NCBI GenBank assembly: GCA_937931765.1
Contig: CALHAO010000209.1
Location: 1 to 8,163 of the forward strand
DNA: 8,163 nt
Reading direction: 5' to 3'
Source: an uncultured Thiotrichaceae bacterium
GTDB taxonomy: Bacteria > Pseudomonadota > Gammaproteobacteria > Thiotrichales > Thiotrichaceae
A model generated the notes under the pieces. The model saw only the letters and a list, made by a program, of their open reading frames with translations, ran no database searches and was not told the origin of the DNA. The first letter of the stretch is position 1. Every line of letters begins with the position of its first letter. The position numbers and the translations under genes were made by a program. This document shows, piece after piece, positions 6,346-8,163 of the stretch.

Positions 6346-7662
6346 TCACTTGCGCTTTCGATTAGACGAGCTAGTGCCACGACCACCACGTCCACGCGAC
6401 CGGCCCCGACGACGCGGCTTAGTATCCGCTTCAAAGTTACCATACTCATCATCCGATGAATTTGCTGGTGGCTTTTCCGTCGGTTCAAAACCCGGAATAA
6501 TCTCACGCTTAAACTGCCCGCCCCTGACTCGTTCAATCAACTGCAGCTGCTTGGTTTCATCCTCACTGACCAAGGACACCGCCAAACCCGAAGTGCCAGC
6601 CCGCCCGGTACGACCAATGCGATGCACGTAGTCTTCGGGTACATAGGGCAGTTCAAAGTTAACCACGCAGGGCAGGTGATCAACATCAATACCCCGTGCC
6701 GCAATATCGGTGGCAACCAGTACCGCAAGATTTCCGGCTTTAAAACCCTCTAAGGCACGGGTGCGGGCGTGTTGGGTTCTGTTCGAGTGGATTGAGTCGG
6801 CGTTAATACCCGCACTTCCCAGCTCGACTACCAAACTATCAGCACCACGTTTGGTACGTGTAAAAACCAGCACCTGCTGCCAATTATTTCTTTTAATCAG
6901 GTGAATCAGCACTTCAGTTTTACGCGCTTTGTCTATGGGGTGTATTTTCTGCTTGATCTTATCGACCGTGTTATGCGCAGCTTTCACTTCAATCAACAGC
7001 GGATCACTTAACATACCTTTAGCAAAGGACTTGATGGCTTTAGAAAACGTCGCTGAAAACATTAGCGTTTGATGTTTGGCAGGCAGCAGCGTTTGGATAT
7101 GACGAATATCGTCGATAAACCCCATATCCAGCATGCGGTCAGCCTCATCTAAGACCATTATCTCCAGCTGATCAAAGTTAACCGCCTGTTGCTCATGCAG
7201 ATCAAGCAACCGGCCCGGTGTCGCAATCAGCACATCCAAACCACCCTGCAGCGCGGCTATCTGCGGCTCAATCCTTGCACCACCAAACACGGCGGCGACA
7301 CGAATATTCAGCTGGTGACTGTAGGTTTGAACACTATCAGCCACCTGAGCAGCCAGCTCGCGGGTCGGCGTAATCACTAAGGCACGCACATGGTGAGGCT
7401 GTGGACTCGTGCCAGCGGACAATAACTGCACCATCGGTAGCGTAAAACCAGCTGTTTTGCCGGTGCCCGTGTGTGCTATCGCCATCACATCACGCTGACT
7501 GAGCACCGCTGGGATAGCTTCACTCTGTATCGGCGAAGGTATTGTGTAACCTTGCTCGGCAACAGTTTCCAACAGTTCATCACACAAGCCTAAAGCACCA
7601 AATGATACGGATGGATATTCCTGAGATTGTATTCCCTCTGTTTTATTCACCAATATCTTCAT
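6346..7662 (-). CDS. rhlE: RhlE-like DEAD-box ATP-dependent RNA helicase, 438 aa
   Basis: Numbered from the ATG at 7662, the helicase motifs appear in order: Q motif GYTIPSPIQ (38-46), Walker A AHTGTGKT (63-70), PTRELA (99-104), TPGR (148-151), DEAD (172-175), SAT (203-205), LVFTRTKRGAD, ATDIAARGID and HRIGRTGR (347-354). Family members use ATP to unwind short RNA duplexes in ribosome assembly and RNA turnover. The opening FGALGLCDELLETVAEQGY and IHSNRTQHARTRAL fit the RhlE branch rather than DbpA, CsdA or SrmB. The tail after about 410 is Arg/Gly-rich (RGRSRGRGGRG) and ends RKRK, typical of a nonspecific RNA-binding extension. The longest open frame would start at 7731, deep inside the deaminase gene; ATG 7662 (20-nt overlap) or GTG 7650 (8-nt overlap, GTGAATAA) is more likely. 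Both suggest translational coupling to the deaminase. Confidence 0.96.
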   Translation of the reverse strand: MKILVNKTEGIQSQEYPSVSFGALGLCDELLETVAEQGYTIPSPIQSEAIPAVLSQRDVMAIAHTGTGKTAGFTLPMVQLLSAGTSPQPHHVRALVITPTRELAAQVADSVQTYSHQLNIRVAAVFGGARIEPQIAALQGGLDVLIATPGRLLDLHEQQAVNFDQLEIMVLDEADRMLDMGFIDDIRHIQTLLPAKHQTLMFSATFSKAIKSFAKGMLSDPLLIEVKAAHNTVDKIKQKIHPIDKARKTEVLIHLIKRNNWQQVLVFTRTKRGADSLVVELGSAGINADSIHSNRTQHARTRALEGFKAGNLAVLVATDIAARGIDVDHLPCVVNFELPYVPEDYVHRIGRTGRAGTSGLAVSLVSEDETKQLQLIERVRGGQFKREIIPGFEPTEKPPANSSDDEYGNFEADTKPRRRGRSRGRGGRGTSSSNRKRK

Positions 7663-8080
7663 TCCACAAGACTGGATTTTTTTCGATAAACGTCTCCATA
7701 ATCTGACGACATTCGGCATCATCATGGACAACTAATTCAACACCCCGTGACTGAAGGTATTCTTCAGGCCCGCAAAATGTTTGGTTTTCGCCAACCACCA
7801 CCTTTGGAACACCATAAAGCAGTATCGCGCCACTGCACATATCACAAGGTGACAATGTTGAGTATAAAGTTGCCCGCTTATAATCAGCGGCTGTAAGCCT
7901 GCCTGAGTTTTCCAAACAATCCATCTCGGCGTGTAACACTGAGCTGCCTTTTTGTATGCGTTGGTTATGTCCCCGACCCACAATCTGACCATCAATGACC
8001 AGCACGGAACCGATGGGAATACCGCCATTGTCCCTACCTAATTTTGCTTCATCAATGGCCGCTTTTAAAAATTTATCCAT
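7643..8080 (-). CDS. Fcy1-type cytosine deaminase (zinc-dependent nucleoside/cytosine deaminase family), 145 aa
   Basis: A complete zinc deaminase: HAE (H50, E52) and SPCDMC (C79, C82) supply the zinc ligands and the proton-shuttle glutamate. The resemblance to yeast cytosine deaminase Fcy1 runs full length: GGIPIGS, GRGHNQRxQKGS, LENSGRL, TLYSTLSPCDMCSGAI, VVGENQTF, EYLQSRG and the C-terminal EDIGE. N39, F102, W139 and D142 align with the yeast substrate-pocket residues N51, F114, W152 and D155. The yeast HGE is HAE here, as in most bacterial deaminases. Likely reaction: cytosine to uracil plus ammonia (pyrimidine salvage); a related base or nucleoside substrate cannot be excluded. It is unrelated to the larger amidohydrolase CodA. 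The tRNA deaminase TadA is a relative, but the Fcy1-specific C-terminus argues against it. AGGAG at 8088-8092, 7 nt before the ATG, supports the start. The helicase overlaps its 3' end. Confidence 0.93.
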   Translation of the reverse strand: MDKFLKAAIDEAKLGRDNGGIPIGSVLVIDGQIVGRGHNQRIQKGSSVLHAEMDCLENSGRLTAADYKRATLYSTLSPCDMCSGAILLYGVPKVVVGENQTFCGPEEYLQSRGVELVVHDDAECRQIMETFIEKNPVLWNEDIGE

Positions 8081-8163
8081 ACTATCGCTCCTGTAACGCT
8101 ACTCTTAAACCAAGCCCATCATAATACTCTAAGACTGTGGGCAGCCACTTCAAGCTTTACGCA

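Noticed and set aside
8114..8155. Possible promoter for the deaminase (TTGAAG and TATTAT on the minus strand)
   Set aside because: The spacer is about 21 nt, too long for a standard sigma-70 promoter.
8082..8159. Short minus-strand open frame (reads SLKWLPTVLEYYDGLGLRV...) ending in a TAG 1 nt before the deaminase ATG, as an upstream operon gene would
   Set aside because: An in-frame TAA at 8157-8159 limits it to 24 codons and no usable start is visible. It could be the tail of a broken or frameshifted gene, but the window ends too soon to say.
8120..8163. Open minus-strand frame from the window edge, about 14 codons ending in TGA
   Set aside because: Too short to identify; could be the end of an upstream gene or chance.

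Overview
The window looks like a chromosomal stretch from a moderate-GC gammaproteobacterium, probably aquatic or marine. I infer this from the protein families and their resemblance to Pseudomonas/Cellvibrionales-type proteins, not from any marker gene. All six recognisable genes lie on the minus strand, so transcription runs from high to low coordinates. I saw no tRNA, rRNA, insertion sequence, phage gene or CRISPR array.

In transcription order: (1) a small zinc deaminase of the yeast Fcy1 cytosine-deaminase type (7643-8080); (2) an RhlE-like DEAD-box RNA helicase whose start overlaps the deaminase 3' end (6346-7662), so the two probably share an mRNA; (3) a regulatory gap (6211-6345) with a perfect 15-bp palindrome and a tandem 7-bp repeat; (4) a six-TM GGDEF-EAL protein with both catalytic motif sets intact (4279-6210); (5) a secreted single-domain fasciclin (FAS1) protein (3518-4108), with its own 5' leader and an intrinsic terminator at 3421-3452; (6) a 562-residue protein with a C-terminal PilZ-like domain (1610-3298); (7) a FimX-like protein, cut by the window edge (1-1509), built as degenerate REC, PAS, basic linker and degenerate EAL.

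Three of the six genes belong to cyclic-di-GMP signalling. The GGDEF-EAL protein could make and break down the second messenger at the membrane. The PilZ-like and FimX-like proteins look like receptors or adaptors, and by analogy with Pseudomonas FimX they may act on type IV pili. A secreted FAS1 protein, from a family often tied to adhesion, sits between the enzyme and the adaptor pair. The idea that the cluster is one surface-attachment module is inference. The deaminase and helicase look like ordinary housekeeping or salvage genes.

The most unusual item is the FimX-like protein: it has no GGDEF domain, and its EAL domain has lost essentially every catalytic signature that can be seen in the window.
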